Positions 7,630 through 17,598 of a stretch of 64,000 nt of DNA are shown in pieces. Source of the stretch: Megasphaera vaginalis (ex Bordigoni et al. 2020) (lineage in GTDB: Bacteria > Bacillota > Negativicutes > Veillonellales > Megasphaeraceae); assembly GCF_900240295.1 (NCBI RefSeq), contig NZ_OEQB01000003.1, positions 1-64,000 on the forward strand, written 5' to 3'. The stretch's first letter is position 1; each line of letters opens with the position of its first letter. A program made the position numbers and the translations under genes. Below the pieces are notes generated by a model. The model was not told the DNA's origin and made no database searches. It saw only the letters and a list, made by a program, of their open reading frames with translations.

Positions 7630-9090
7630 TTATACTAAGTTGTTCGTATGGGCCTTAAAGCGATTGGACATGGGATTCGTCTCCGGTTCGACGTTCTTCA
7701 TTCTGCCCAAGAGATCCGATTTGTCGTCGAAATAGGTATGCAAATAGGTTTCCGCCATTTCCGACAGCGGTTCTTCGAGAAAGGCTTCGTAAAGGGCTTT
7801 GATTTCCGGATTTTCCCAGCTCGATTTGATCTGCGCTTCGGCGTCGTATTGATAGAGCCGGTCCATGCGGGCCTGGTTCACTTTCTTGACCTGCGGTGCC
7901 TTGACTTTGGGCTGGCCGCCGCCGCCGATACAGCCGCCGGGACAGGCCATGATTTCGATAAAGGAATAGTTTTCGAAGAGGTCGTTTTTGATCAGATCGT
8001 CGATGAAGACGCGGGCGTTGCCGAGACCGCTGATGGCGGCAACGTGCAGGACGAAATGGCCGAAGGCGACGCTGGCCTTCTTCACGCCTTCAAGGCCGCG
8101 TACGTCTTCAAAGGGGATGAAATCTTTCGGCGCCGTACGGCCGGTAAAGAAGTAATACGCCGTACGAATGGCCGCTTCCATGACGCCGCCGGTGTTGCCG
8201 AAAATGATGCCGCCGCCGGAAGCCTGGCCGAAGACGCGGTCAAAAGCGCCTTCCTGCAACTGTTCGAAATCCAGTCCCGCTTCCTTGATCCAGCCTGCCA
8301 ATTCGCGCGTCGTAATGCAGATGTCCGTATCGCGCAGTTCGGGAATGTCCCAGAAATTGGCCGACACGTTGAATTCGGGACGGCGAATCTCCGCTTTTTT
8401 AGCCGTACACGGCGTCACGCAGACGTTGACGATCTTTTTCGGATCAATATTCTTCGTTTCGGCGAACCACGTCTTTTCGACGGCGCTCAAGATGCTGATC
8501 GGGCTCTTCGTCGAAGAAAGATGGGGAATCAGGTCGGGATAGAAGATTTCGGCAAACTCGACCCACGCCGGGCAGCAGCTCGTAAACTGCGGGATAGGAA
8601 TTTCTTCGGCTTGCAGTCGGTGGAGCAGTTCCATCGCTTCTTCCATGATCGTCAGATCGGCGCCGAAATTCGTATCGAATACGTAGTCGGCGCCGAGGGC
8701 GCGGAGCGCGCCGACCATTTTCCCTTCGACGAAGCTTCCCGGCTCCAGGCCGAAGGCTTCGCCGAGACCGACGCGCACGGCCGGCGCCGTCTGGAACATG
8801 ACGATCTTATCGGGGTCGGCAATGGCCGCCTTGACCCGTTCGACGTCGTTCACTTCCGTGATCGCATCGAAGGGGCAAGCCGAAGCGCATTGGCCGCAAT
8901 GGACGCAAATGGGCATATCGCCTGTACTGGGTAAATAATAGTAATCCATCACGGTCTGCGTATTGGCGCAGACGCGACGGCACAACGTACAATTTTTGCA
9001 CTTACTTTCTTCAAATTGGACGGAGCAGTTGTGCTCATCGATAGGTACGCGACGCGCAAGTTCTTTAAAACGTGACTGGAAATTAAGCAT
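7630..9090 (-). CDS. hydA: [FeFe] hydrogenase, short ferredoxin-dependent form
   Basis: A 486-residue cytoplasmic enzyme that should exchange electrons between ferredoxin and protons to make or use H2. The N-terminus carries two [4Fe-4S] motifs (CKNCTLCRRVC near residues 35-45 and CVHCGQCASACP near 62-73). The H-cluster motifs follow: TSCCPAW, PCTAKKAE and MACPGGCIGGGGQP. There are no extra N-terminal iron-sulfur domains, so it matches the small monomeric enzyme known from Megasphaera elsdenii. The residue before PC in the second motif is Thr, where the commonest form of the family has Met. GAAGGAG precedes the ATG by seven bases. It stands alone; maturation genes are not in the window. Confidence 0.95.
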   Translation of the reverse strand: MLNFQSRFKELARRVPIDEHNCSVQFEESKCKNCTLCRRVCANTQTVMDYYYLPSTGDMPICVHCGQCASACPFDAITEVNDVERVKAAIADPDKIVMFQTAPAVRVGLGEAFGLEPGSFVEGKMVGALRALGADYVFDTNFGADLTIMEEAMELLHRLQAEEIPIPQFTSCCPAWVEFAEIFYPDLIPHLSSTKSPISILSAVEKTWFAETKNIDPKKIVNVCVTPCTAKKAEIRRPEFNVSANFWDIPELRDTDICITTRELAGWIKEAGLDFEQLQEGAFDRVFGQASGGGIIFGNTGGVMEAAIRTAYYFFTGRTAPKDFIPFEDVRGLEGVKKASVAFGHFVLHVAAISGLGNARVFIDDLIKNDLFENYSFIEIMACPGGCIGGGGQPKVKAPQVKKVNQARMDRLYQYDAEAQIKSSWENPEIKALYEAFLEEPLSEMAETYLHTYFDDKSDLLGRMKNVEPETNPMSNRFKAHTNNLV

Positions 9091-9356
9091 TAGACGGCTC
9101 CTTCTATATGAACGTAAGACAGGAAAAGATAAATTATTTTTTTCACATAGTACAACTTCTTTTTATAGAGTAATACAAACAGCCATTTTTTTCCATAGTT
9201 TCCGAATGAAATTACTTAATCATTTTTACATCAATCATATTCCGATTCGGCATACGCTGTTATTACGAAATAAGAACCGTCAGGCCTTTTTATCGTTTTC
9301 TGTATCCAGGCGACCTATTCCGTACCGTTATCACCTTATTTTCATCGCCTGTTCAG
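9091..9356. other. AT-rich intergenic region upstream of the hydrogenase gene
   Basis: No convincing coding sequence on either strand. The region is far more AT-rich than its surroundings and presumably holds the hydrogenase promoter, but no -35/-10 pair with good spacing stands out. Confidence 0.5.
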
Positions 9357-9390
9357 AAAAACGGCGTCTCTCTCCTAAACGGCGACGCCG
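9357..9390 (-). terminator. Probable terminator of the ABC-F gene
   Basis: Minus-strand stem CGGCGTC/GACGCCG followed by TTTTT, about 70 bases after the stop at 9460. Confidence 0.6.
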
Positions 9391-9459
9391 CCGCTTGCCG
9401 CCTGCGCCGTGCGGAACTATGGACGCGTTTTCCTTCGCCGCCCTTGACGGAAAGCCGCC

Positions 9460-11325
9460 TTATTCCGGCTGACGCGCTTTGTCCGCCAGTTCCAGCCAGC
9501 GCTCCGTCATGGCGTCGATTTTCGCCGCCGTCTCTTCCTGCTCCGCCAAATAGGGCGCTACGGCGGCGTAATCGCTGCCGGCGGCGGCGATGGCGGCGGC
9601 GAGGCCTTTGGCCAGGGCTTCGTAGCGTTCCAGTTCGGCAGACAGCGTCGCCATTTCCTTTTCTTCCCGCGTCGTCAGGCCCCGTTCTTTTTTGTCGGCT
9701 TTTTCTTTTTGCGGCGCCGTCTTTTCTTTTTTTACCGCTCCTTCCGGCGGCGGCAGCGCCGCTTTTTCCAGATAATCGCTGTAATCGCCGTCGTAGCGGC
9801 GCCATTCCCGTCCTTCGAGCACGAAGAGCTTATCGACGACGCGGTCGAGAAAATACCGGTCGTGAGAAACGACGATGACGACGCCCTGGAAAGTGTCGAG
9901 GTATCGTTCCAGAACGGTGAGCGTCGGAATGTCGAGATCGTTCGTCGGTTCATCGAGGAGCAGCACGTTAGGCTGATCCATGAGCAGCCGCAGCAGATAA
10001 AGGCGGCGCCGTTCCCCGCCGGAAAGTTTGCGGATCGGCGTGTATTGCATTTCGTCGGTAAAGAGAAATTGTTCCAGCAATCGACCGGCCGAAATCGTCT
10101 GACCGAATTGATTGGTAAGAAAGCGGCGCGTTTCTCTGACGTAGTCGATGACGCGCAGTTCCTCGTCCAACGGCGGCACATGCTGTCGGAAAAAGCCGCA
10201 GGAAACGGTGCTGCCCGTACGCAGCGTTCCCCGCGTCGGCTGCAGTTCTCCTGCCAAGACCTTCAGCAGCGTCGATTTACCGACGCTGTTCGGCCCGACA
10301 ATCCCCAGGCGGTCATGTTTGACGACGCGATAGGTCAGATTGCGAAAGAGCTCTTCCTGTCCCGTATAGGCGAAAGCGACGCCGTCCATGTCGATAATCG
10401 TCTTGCCGAGCCGACGAGACGTATCAAAAAATCCCACCGTTTCGTCGGCTTTGGCCGTTTCGCCGGCGCAAAGGGCTTCATAGCGGTCGCGCCGCGCTTT
10501 CTGCTTCGTCGATCGCGCCTGCGCGCCGCGCCGGATCCAGGCCGTCTCACGGCGAATGACGTTGCGCAGCTTTGCCGCCGACGCCGCCGCTTCTTCCAGC
10601 CGTTGCTGCCGCAGCAGCAGGTAGTCGCCGTAATTGCCTTCGTAGCTGTACAGCCTGCGGTCGTCGAGTTCGACGATGGAGGTGACGATGTGGTCGAGAA
10701 AATACCGGTCGTGCGTACTGACAAGGATGGCGCTCTTGCTGTTGCGCAGGTATTCTTCCAGCCAGATGATCGTCAGTTCATCGAGGTGGTTCGTCGGTTC
10801 GTCGAGAATCAGCAGATCACAAGACATGATCAGCGCCCGGGCCAGACCGAGCCGCTTTCGCTGGCCCCCCGAAAGGGCGCCGACAGGAGCCGTCAGTTCC
10901 GTTACGGACAATTTTTGCAAAATAATCGCCGCTTCGTGCTCCAGATCCCAGGCCGCAGCGGCATCCATCGCCGCCGTCAGTCCGGCTACGGCCGCGTCGT
11001 CGCCGGCGGCAAGGGCTCCTTCATAGCGGCGCAGGAGTCTCATGACCGGCAGGTCGCCGTCAAGAACGCTTTCCAGTACCGTCTTCTCCGGATCGAACTG
11101 CGGTTCTTGCGGCAAAAAATGTATTCGTCCTTTCGGATTTCGCCAGACCGTACCGCCGTCGCAGTCTTCCTGTCCGGCGGCAAGGCGGAGCAAGGTCGTT
11201 TTGCCGGCGCCGTTCAGTCCGATGAGTCCCGTCTTTTGGCCGCTGTCGACGGCAAGGGAAAGATCCTCGAAAAGGACGCGCGTGCCGTATGCTTTTTTAA
11301 CTTCTTCCAGGCGTATGATATGCAT
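9460..11325 (-). CDS. ABC-F family ATPase (Uup/EttA type)
   Basis: A soluble 621-residue protein with two ATP-binding domains and no membrane part, as in ABC-F factors that act on the ribosome. Domain 1 has Walker A GLNGAGKTT, signature LSGGQRKR and LDEPTNHLD. A charged linker (about residues 235-300) follows. Domain 2 has GPNSVGKST, LSGGERRR and LDEPTNDLD. The C-terminus is a Lys/Glu-rich coiled coil, a Uup-like trait. The start at 11325 (MHIIRLEEV) is preferred because GGAG lies nine bases before it; in-frame ATGs at 11340 and 11334 are possible. Whether it is a housekeeping or antibiotic-protection factor cannot be told from sequence. Confidence 0.88.
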   Translation of the reverse strand: MHIIRLEEVKKAYGTRVLFEDLSLAVDSGQKTGLIGLNGAGKTTLLRLAAGQEDCDGGTVWRNPKGRIHFLPQEPQFDPEKTVLESVLDGDLPVMRLLRRYEGALAAGDDAAVAGLTAAMDAAAAWDLEHEAAIILQKLSVTELTAPVGALSGGQRKRLGLARALIMSCDLLILDEPTNHLDELTIIWLEEYLRNSKSAILVSTHDRYFLDHIVTSIVELDDRRLYSYEGNYGDYLLLRQQRLEEAAASAAKLRNVIRRETAWIRRGAQARSTKQKARRDRYEALCAGETAKADETVGFFDTSRRLGKTIIDMDGVAFAYTGQEELFRNLTYRVVKHDRLGIVGPNSVGKSTLLKVLAGELQPTRGTLRTGSTVSCGFFRQHVPPLDEELRVIDYVRETRRFLTNQFGQTISAGRLLEQFLFTDEMQYTPIRKLSGGERRRLYLLRLLMDQPNVLLLDEPTNDLDIPTLTVLERYLDTFQGVVIVVSHDRYFLDRVVDKLFVLEGREWRRYDGDYSDYLEKAALPPPEGAVKKEKTAPQKEKADKKERGLTTREEKEMATLSAELERYEALAKGLAAAIAAAGSDYAAVAPYLAEQEETAAKIDAMTERWLELADKARQPE

Positions 11326-11366
11326 CGTTTTCATCTCCATATGATGATAAATTTCAATTTACTCCT

Positions 11367-11396
11367 GTTATACAATAGCGGCGCGGCACACGTCAA
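11367..11396 (-). promoter_or_regulatory. Promoter of the ABC-F gene
   Basis: Minus strand TTGACG (11391-11396), 18-base spacer, TATAAC (11367-11372). Confidence 0.65.
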
Positions 11397-11446
11397 ATCC
11401 CCTGTCGGTTCCGCCTGCGGCAAAAGCGCTTTTTTCTTACTTTTTC

Positions 11447-11475
11447 TTGCTCCTGTGCTGAAATTACAGTACAAT
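11447..11475 (+). promoter_or_regulatory. Promoter of putP
   Basis: TTGCTC (11447-11452), 17-base spacer, TACAAT (11470-11475), 32 bases before the start codon. Confidence 0.65.
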
Positions 11476-11507
11476 GAAAAGTAATCATCGAATAAAGGAG
11501 TTTTTTT

Positions 11508-13010
11508 ATGTTCCAGACAAATATTCTTGTTTTATCGGCCTTTGCCATCTATTTGCTCGCCATGCTCAGCATCGGCATCTACTATTCCCGCTCGCAGCAG
11601 CGCCTCAGCGACTATATTCTGGGCGGCCGCAGCCTCGGCCCCTGGATCACGTCCATGAGCGCCGAAGCTTCCGATATGAGCGGCTGGATGCTCATGGGGC
11701 TGCCGGGTTTCGCCTACGCCATCGGCATTTCCGCATTCTGGACGGCTCTCGGGCTGTGTCTGGGCACCTTTTTGAACTGGCATTTCGTTTCCGAGCGCCT
11801 GCGCAACTACACGGAAGTCGCCAACAACAGCTTGACGATCCCCGATTACCTGAAAAACCGGTTTCACGATGATTCCAACATCATCCGCTTGATTTCCGCC
11901 GTCTTCATCCTGATCTTTTTCCTCATCTATACATCTTCCGGCTTCGTCGCAGGCGGAAAACTGTTTCAAACCGTCTTTGGACTGGACTATACGACATCCC
12001 TTCTCTGCGGCGCCTGTGTCGTCGTCTTCTACACTTTCCTCGGCGGGTTCATGGCCGTCTCGTGGACCGATTTTATCCAGGGCTGCATGATGTTCTTCGC
12101 CATCGTTCTCGTCCCCGTCACCGGCGCGCTTGCCGTCGGCGGCGGCAGCGTCATCGCCGAGCGTCTCGTCACGGAGTCGCCGCAGCTGCTCCAGCTCGTC
12201 CCCGACAGTACCATGACCGGGATCATCGCCATCATTTCCGCCATCGGCTGGGGCCTCGGCTACTTCGGCCAGCCTCACATCCTCGTCCGCTTCATGGCCA
12301 TCGGCAATCCCGGCGAACTGCGCAAGGCCAAGCATATCGCCATGACCTGGGTCATCATCTCCCTGACGGCGGCCGTCCTCGTCGGCCTTGTCGGCAAAGT
12401 GGCGCTGACGGAAACGCTGGTCGGCGCCGATGCGGAAAAAGTATTCCTCATCATGAGTCAGGATCTTTTCCCGCCTTTCATGTCCGGTCTCATCTGGTCC
12501 GCCGTGCTGGCCGCCATCATGAGCACGGCCTCTTCCCAGCTTCTGGTCACGTCTTCGGCTATTTCCAAGGATTTTTACAATGCTTTTATCCGCAAAGACG
12601 CGAGCGAACGGGAACTGATCTATGTCAGCCGTTTCACGGTTCTCCTCGTCTCCGCTCTGGCCTTGGTACTGGCCGCCAATCCGGATAATTACATTCTGAC
12701 CATGGTGGCATACGCCTGGGCCGGCTTCGGCGCCGCCTTCGGCCCGACGATCTTACTGTCCCTGTTCTGGCGGGAAATGACCCGCAACGGCGCTTTCGCC
12801 GGCATCCTCGTCGGCGGCCTGACCGTACTGATTTGGAAACAATTCGCCTGGTTCGGCCTGTATGAAATCGTTCCCGGCTTCCTCTTCTCCTGCCTGGCCA
12901 TCTATCTCGTCAGCAAGCGGGAAGGCGGACCGGGCCGTGAAATCGAAGAAGAATTCGATACGGCCATCCACTTCAAACAGAAAATATCCGTTCTGCACAA
13001 TGAAGACTAA
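11508..13010 (+). CDS. putP: Sodium/proline symporter
   Basis: A 500-residue member of the sodium:solute symporter family with about 13 membrane spans, expected to take up proline with Na+ at the inner membrane. PutP hallmarks near the N-terminus are YILGGRSLGPW and SAEASDMSGWMLMGLPG, the latter contributing to the Na+ and substrate sites. FGQPHILVRFMAI and STASSQLLVTSSAISKDFY are also typical. AAAGGAG precedes the ATG, and a single-gene promoter and terminator flank it. Proline is the likely substrate by family similarity; related amino acids are possible. Confidence 0.93.
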   Translation: MFQTNILVLSAFAIYLLAMLSIGIYYSRSQQRLSDYILGGRSLGPWITSMSAEASDMSGWMLMGLPGFAYAIGISAFWTALGLCLGTFLNWHFVSERLRNYTEVANNSLTIPDYLKNRFHDDSNIIRLISAVFILIFFLIYTSSGFVAGGKLFQTVFGLDYTTSLLCGACVVVFYTFLGGFMAVSWTDFIQGCMMFFAIVLVPVTGALAVGGGSVIAERLVTESPQLLQLVPDSTMTGIIAIISAIGWGLGYFGQPHILVRFMAIGNPGELRKAKHIAMTWVIISLTAAVLVGLVGKVALTETLVGADAEKVFLIMSQDLFPPFMSGLIWSAVLAAIMSTASSQLLVTSSAISKDFYNAFIRKDASERELIYVSRFTVLLVSALALVLAANPDNYILTMVAYAWAGFGAAFGPTILLSLFWREMTRNGAFAGILVGGLTVLIWKQFAWFGLYEIVPGFLFSCLAIYLVSKREGGPGREIEEEFDTAIHFKQKISVLHNED

Positions 13011-13013
13011 CAA

Positions 13014-13050
13014 CAAGGAGCCCCTTCTTGACGAAGGGGCTCCTTGTTTT
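13014..13050 (+). terminator. Terminator of putP
   Basis: Perfect 14-bp stem CAAGGAGCCCCTTC/GAAGGGGCTCCTTG followed by TTTT, starting four bases after the stop codon. Confidence 0.9.
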
Positions 13051-13090
13051 CATCGGCTGCGTTCAGATAGCTATTTTTATTTTTATGGCA

Positions 13091-14314
13091 TCAGACGACT
13101 TGAAAAAGATAGAATTTCAGATAATTCGTTTCCGGCACGTTCCAGAGAATCGGGTGGTCCGGCGACTGCTGACGGCCTTCGATCTGGCGCAGGCAAACGC
13201 CGGCATCGGCCGCCGCGTCACGCAGCATGGCGCGGAAAAGCTCGTCCGTCATGAAATGGGAACAGGAACAGGTCGCCAGATAGCCGCCGCGCGGCAGGAG
13301 CTTCATCGCCTTCCGATTGATCTCCTTGTAGCCGCGCACAGCATTGCGAAGCGTATGGCCGGATTTGGTGAAAGCCGGCGGATCGAGGATGATAAAATCG
13401 AAATCATGCCGCTTTTCTTCGGACAGCTGCGTCAGCAGATCGAAAACATTGTCCTGAACGGCAAACACGCGATCTTCCCGGTGATTGCGGCGAATATTCG
13501 CATTCGTCTGCGCTACGGCCTCGGCGGATATATCGACAGCCGTTACGGACAGCGCGCCGCCTGAAGCGGCGTTCAGCGCAAAGGCGCCCGTATGGGTGAA
13601 ACAGTCCAGGACGCGGCGTCCCGCAGCCAGTTTGGCGACAGCCAGGCGATTATATTTCTGGTCCAGAAAGAAACCCGTCTTCTGTCCGTTTTCCACATCG
13701 ACTGCATAAGTGATGCCGTTTTCTTCAATTTCCGTAATAACGGAGCCCGGCGAAGGCAAAAAGTCCGCTTCGTACCAACCCTTGTTCATCGTCAGGCCGT
13801 CGAGTTCCCGGACGCTCACGTCGTTCCGTTCATAAATGCCGCGGACGGCGACACCGTATTGCTTCAACTCTTCAACCAGGGCGCGAAAGATGACGTCCTT
13901 GACCGTATCCATGCCGTAACACAGCGTTTGCGCAACGAGAACGTCGCGATAAAGATCGACCGTCAGGCCCGGCAGTTGGTCGGCATCGCCAAAGATCAGG
14001 CGGCAGCAGGAAAAATCGGTTTCGCCCATTACGGTACGGCGATAGGCGACAGCATATCGGACACGGCGCCGCCAGAAATCTTCCGTAAAGGTATCGTTGG
14101 CATTGTTCGAAAGAAGGCGCACGCGGATCTTGGAAATGTCGTTGGCGAAACCCGTACCGAGATAGCGTCCCTTATCGGAACAGACGTCGACGAGATCACC
14201 GGTCTCGTAAGCGCCGTCAACGGCGGTCACTTCTTCTCCGAAAACCCAGGGATGCCCGCTCCGCGCGGCCCTTTCCCCTTTGCGTGTCAAGTATAATTTG
14301 GCGTAAGGTCTCAT
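13091..14314 (-). CDS. rlmI: Class I SAM-dependent rRNA methyltransferase (RlmI-like)
   Basis: A 407-residue protein. An N-terminal PUA-type RNA-binding domain (about residues 1-75, with HPWVFGEEV) precedes a Rossmann methyltransferase domain. Motif I is VLDCFTHTGAFAL, the acidic motif II is VTAVDIS and the catalytic-type motif IV is LDPPAFTKS. This matches RlmI, which methylates a cytosine (m5C) in 23S rRNA. It starts 11 bases after hslU, so it is the last gene of the topA-trmFO-hslVU operon. Exact target base is inferred from the family. Confidence 0.88.
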   Translation of the reverse strand: MRPYAKLYLTRKGERAARSGHPWVFGEEVTAVDGAYETGDLVDVCSDKGRYLGTGFANDISKIRVRLLSNNANDTFTEDFWRRRVRYAVAYRRTVMGETDFSCCRLIFGDADQLPGLTVDLYRDVLVAQTLCYGMDTVKDVIFRALVEELKQYGVAVRGIYERNDVSVRELDGLTMNKGWYEADFLPSPGSVITEIEENGITYAVDVENGQKTGFFLDQKYNRLAVAKLAAGRRVLDCFTHTGAFALNAASGGALSVTAVDISAEAVAQTNANIRRNHREDRVFAVQDNVFDLLTQLSEEKRHDFDFIILDPPAFTKSGHTLRNAVRGYKEINRKAMKLLPRGGYLATCSCSHFMTDELFRAMLRDAAADAGVCLRQIEGRQQSPDHPILWNVPETNYLKFYLFQVV

Positions 14315-14324
14315 AGCGTTTCCT

Positions 14325-15728
14325 TTACAGAATATAATGGCTCAAATCGACGTTTTGGACGACGTCGTTCAGTTTACCGGCGACGAAGGCCTCATTGACG
14401 ACTACTTCTTTTTCCTCCCTGTCCGGCGCTTCGTAGGCCACTTCTTCCAGAATTTTTTCCAAGATCGTATGGAGACGGCGGGCGCCGATGTTTTCCGTTT
14501 CCAAATTGACGCGATAAGCGTACTCGGCAATGGCGCCGATCCCGTCAGGCGTAAATTCCAGCGTAATGCCGTCGGCTTCGAGAAGGGCCCGGTATTGCTT
14601 TACCAGCGATTGATTCGGTTCGGTCAGAATGCTGCGGAAATCGTCGACAGTCAGCGACTGGAGTTCGACGCGGATCGGAAAACGGCCCTGCAGTTCGGGA
14701 ATCAGGTCGGACGGCTTCGATACATGGAAGGCGCCGGCAGCGATAAAGAGAATGTGATCCGTCTTGACGGGGCCGTATTTGGTGTTGACCGTCGCGCCTT
14801 CGACGATGGGCAGGATATCGCGCTGCACGCCTTCACGGGAAACGTCGGGACCGCCGGCATGTCCTTTTTCGGCGATCTTGTCAAATTCGTCGATAAAGAC
14901 GATACCGGCTTCTTCCGTCGCCGCGACGGCTTTTTCTATGATGACGTCCATATCGAGACACTTGCCCAGTTCTTCTTCCTTAAATACTTCACGGGCTTTG
15001 GCAATGGACATTTTTTTCTTCTTTTTCTTCTTCGGCATAATGCTGCCGAGCATTTCCTGGAAGTTATTCGTCAACTCTTCCGTCGAATTGCCCGTCAGAA
15101 TCCCCTGAATCGCCTTATCCTGCTCCGTCACTTCAATTTCGATTTCCCTGTCATCCATACGGTGAGCGGCAATATCTTCCAGCAACTGCTGCCGTTTTCC
15201 CGACGGCGCGTCCTGCGGCTGCGGCGCCGGTTGTGCCGGACTTTCTTCGGGCGCGCCGAAAAGAAGTCCCAACGGATTGTTCGGCTGCGCGGACGTCGCC
15301 TCTTTTTTCGGCCAGAGTACCTGCAGAATCCGCTTGTTGGCTTCCCCTTCGGCCTTGGCTTCATACCGCTGTCCTTCTTCTTCCTGTACCATGCGGATCG
15401 CATTGGCGACAAGATCGCGTATCATCTGTTCCACGTCACGGCCGACGTAGCCGACTTCCGTATATTTCGTCGCTTCGACCTTGATAAAAGGCGCGCCGAC
15501 GAGACGGGCCAGCCGCCTGGCAATTTCCGTTTTGCCGACGCCCGTCGGGCCGATAAGCAAAATATTCTTGGGAATAATTTCGCTTTGCATCTCTTCGCTC
15601 AGCCGTTTGCGGCGCCAGCGATTGCGCAAGGCGACGGCGACCGATTTTTTCGCCGCTGCCTGACCGACAATATATTTATTCAGTTCCGCCACGATCTGTT
15701 TCGGCGTCAATTCACTTTCGTTCATCAT
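14325..15728 (-). CDS. hslU: HslU, ATPase subunit of the HslVU protease
   Basis: A 467-residue AAA+ unfoldase that feeds proteins into the HslV peptidase. It has Walker A GPTGVGKTE, Walker B FIDEFDKI, the pore motif GYVGRD and an inserted I domain (about residues 110-245) with a Lys-rich run. The conserved C-terminus DLSHYIL docks into HslV. Two adjacent ATGs (15728, 15725) follow GAGG; the second gives the better spacing. Longer in-frame readings lie inside hslV and are rejected. The gap to hslV is 13 bases, indicating co-translation of the two subunits. Confidence 0.96.
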   Translation of the reverse strand: MMNESELTPKQIVAELNKYIVGQAAAKKSVAVALRNRWRRKRLSEEMQSEIIPKNILLIGPTGVGKTEIARRLARLVGAPFIKVEATKYTEVGYVGRDVEQMIRDLVANAIRMVQEEEGQRYEAKAEGEANKRILQVLWPKKEATSAQPNNPLGLLFGAPEESPAQPAPQPQDAPSGKRQQLLEDIAAHRMDDREIEIEVTEQDKAIQGILTGNSTEELTNNFQEMLGSIMPKKKKKKKMSIAKAREVFKEEELGKCLDMDVIIEKAVAATEEAGIVFIDEFDKIAEKGHAGGPDVSREGVQRDILPIVEGATVNTKYGPVKTDHILFIAAGAFHVSKPSDLIPELQGRFPIRVELQSLTVDDFRSILTEPNQSLVKQYRALLEADGITLEFTPDGIGAIAEYAYRVNLETENIGARRLHTILEKILEEVAYEAPDREEKEVVVNEAFVAGKLNDVVQNVDLSHYIL

Positions 15729-15741
15729 CAGACCTCGTTTC

Positions 15742-16284
15742 TTACAATTCTTCGACAATAATATGGTGATTCGTAAAGACACAGATGTCGGCAGCAATGT
15801 GCAGCGATTTTTCGGCAATTTCAGCGGCCGACAGCGTCGTGTTCTGCTGCAGCGCCCGCGCCGCCGCCAAGGCGTACATGCCGCCGGAGCCGATGGCGGA
15901 AATTCCGTCGTCCGGCTCAATAACTTCGCCGTTGCCGGACAAGAGGAGGATTTTGTCCTTGTCCGCTACCAGAAGCAGCGCTTCCAGCTTGTGCAGGATC
16001 TTATCGCTGCGCCAATCTTTCGCCAGCTCTACGGCGCTGCGAACGAGATTGCCGTTATGCTCGTTCAGCTTGTCTTCAAATTTATCAAAAAGGGAAAAGG
16101 CGTCGGCTACGGAGCCGGCAAAACCGCTGATGATCTTGCCGTGATAGAGACGCCGCACTTTTTTCGCCGTTCCCTTCATGATTACCGAATTCCCCATCGT
16201 CACCTGGCCGTCGCCGGCAATGGCGACTTTCCCGTCTTTTTGTACGGCTACGATCGTCGTAGCATGAAATGTTGCCTCAGCCAT
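15742..16284 (-). CDS. hslV: HslV, peptidase subunit of the HslVU protease
   Basis: A 180-residue proteasome-like N-terminal-threonine hydrolase. The first Thr of TTIVAV (residue 9) aligns with the catalytic Thr of the family, so an eight-residue propeptide (MAEATFHA) must be removed; a short propeptide like this is typical of Firmicute HslV/ClpQ. The conserved [16 protein letters not shown] and [15 protein letters not shown] segments are present. It follows trmFO directly and precedes hslU. Confidence 0.96.
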   Translation of the reverse strand: MAEATFHATTIVAVQKDGKVAIAGDGQVTMGNSVIMKGTAKKVRRLYHGKIISGFAGSVADAFSLFDKFEDKLNEHNGNLVRSAVELAKDWRSDKILHKLEALLLVADKDKILLLSGNGEVIEPDDGISAIGSGGMYALAAARALQQNTTLSAAEIAEKSLHIAADICVFTNHHIIVEEL

Positions 16285-17598
16285 TTATATCCACTCCTTA
16301 ACCTGGTCGATCTCCGCTAACGCCCGCTGTGCCAGAAGGGCATTTTTTTCCCGCTTTTTCATTTTCTTTTTGAGCCCGAGGGGGTCCATAATGCCGAAGT
16401 TGATATTCATCGGCTGGAAGTTTTCGTTCGGACCGGCGGCAATATACCGGCTTAGGGCGCCGATGGCCGTTTGCCCGGAAAGGGTCAGGCACGCTTTGCC
16501 CTGTAAGAGCCTGGCGCCGTTGACGCCTGCCAGCAGCCCCATCGCCGCCGATTCCAGGTAGCCTTCCACGCCCGTAAGCTGACCGGCGAAAAAGAGCCGC
16601 GGCTCCTTGCGGTATTGCAGCGTCGGCAGCAGGAGCTCCGGCGAATTGATGTACGAATTGCGATGCATGACGCCGTAACGGACAAATTCGGCGTGTTCCA
16701 GCCCCGGAATAAGGGAAAAGACCCGTTTCTGTTCGGGAAATTTCAGGTGGGTCTGAAAACCGACGATATTGTATAGCGTCGCGCCGCCGTTGTCCTGACG
16801 AAGCTGCACGACGGCGTAAGGCAAGGCGCCGCTTCCCGGCAATTCGAGCCCTACCGGCTTCATCGGTCCGTACCGCAGCGTGTCGATACCGCGGCCGGCC
16901 ATAACTTCGACGGGCATACAGCCTTCAAAGACGCTGTCATCTTTTTCAAAGTCATGGAGTTCGGCGCATTCAGCCGTCGTCAATTCCTGCCAGAATCGCT
17001 TATATTCTTCTTCCGTAAAGGGGCAGTTCAAATAATCGGCGCCGCCTTTGCCGTAACGGGCGGCACGGTAGACCTTCGTCATATCGAGGGACTCGACAGT
17101 GACGATCGGCGCCGCCGCGTCGTGAAAGTGGAAGTACGCCTCCCCTGTCAGCCGCTGTATCGCCGCCGTCATGGCCGGACTGGTCAACGGCCCTGTAGCG
17201 ACGATGACGATCTGATCGTCCGGCAGGGACTGTATTTCTTCTTGGCGAACCGTAACCAACGGATGGTGCCGCAGCGCCTCGGTCACCGTTTGACTGAAGG
17301 GAAAGCGATCGACGGCCAGCGCGCCTCCTGCCGGCACGCGGTGCCTGTCGGCGGCAGTCATGATCAGCGAGCCGAGACGCCGCATTTCTTCTTTCAACAG
17401 ACCTACGGCATTTTCAATATTGGCGGCGCGAAACGAGTTGCTGCAAACCAATTCTGCAAAAAGTTCCGTATGATGGGCCGGCGACGGCACGGCGGGCCGC
17501 ATTTCTGCCAATTCGACGGGAATGCCGCGCCGCGCAAGCTGCCAGGCCGCTTCGGACCCCGCCAGACCGGCGCCGATAACAAGTACGCTATTCTTCAT
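16285..17598 (-). CDS. trmFO: Folate-dependent tRNA-uridine(54) C5-methyltransferase
   Basis: A 437-residue flavoprotein that makes ribothymidine at position 54 of tRNA using methylene-tetrahydrofolate. The N-terminal FAD-binding motif is [12 protein letters not shown]. The conserved CSNSFRA segment contains a catalytic Cys region, and [21 protein letters not shown] near the C-terminus is a second FAD contact. Its length is normal for the family. Its start overlaps the end of topA by 11 bases, and hslV starts next to its stop. Confidence 0.96.
   Translation of the reverse strand: MKNSVLVIGAGLAGSEAAWQLARRGIPVELAEMRPAVPSPAHHTELFAELVCSNSFRAANIENAVGLLKEEMRRLGSLIMTAADRHRVPAGGALAVDRFPFSQTVTEALRHHPLVTVRQEEIQSLPDDQIVIVATGPLTSPAMTAAIQRLTGEAYFHFHDAAAPIVTVESLDMTKVYRAARYGKGGADYLNCPFTEEEYKRFWQELTTAECAELHDFEKDDSVFEGCMPVEVMAGRGIDTLRYGPMKPVGLELPGSGALPYAVVQLRQDNGGATLYNIVGFQTHLKFPEQKRVFSLIPGLEHAEFVRYGVMHRNSYINSPELLLPTLQYRKEPRLFFAGQLTGVEGYLESAAMGLLAGVNGARLLQGKACLTLSGQTAIGALSRYIAAGPNENFQPMNINFGIMDPLGLKKKMKKREKNALLAQRALAEIDQVKEWI

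Noticed and set aside
9709-11484. 591-codon plus-strand frame opposite the ABC-F gene
   Set aside because: The ABC-F gene on the minus strand has all catalytic motifs; the opposite frame has none and is Arg/Val-rich as shadow frames are.
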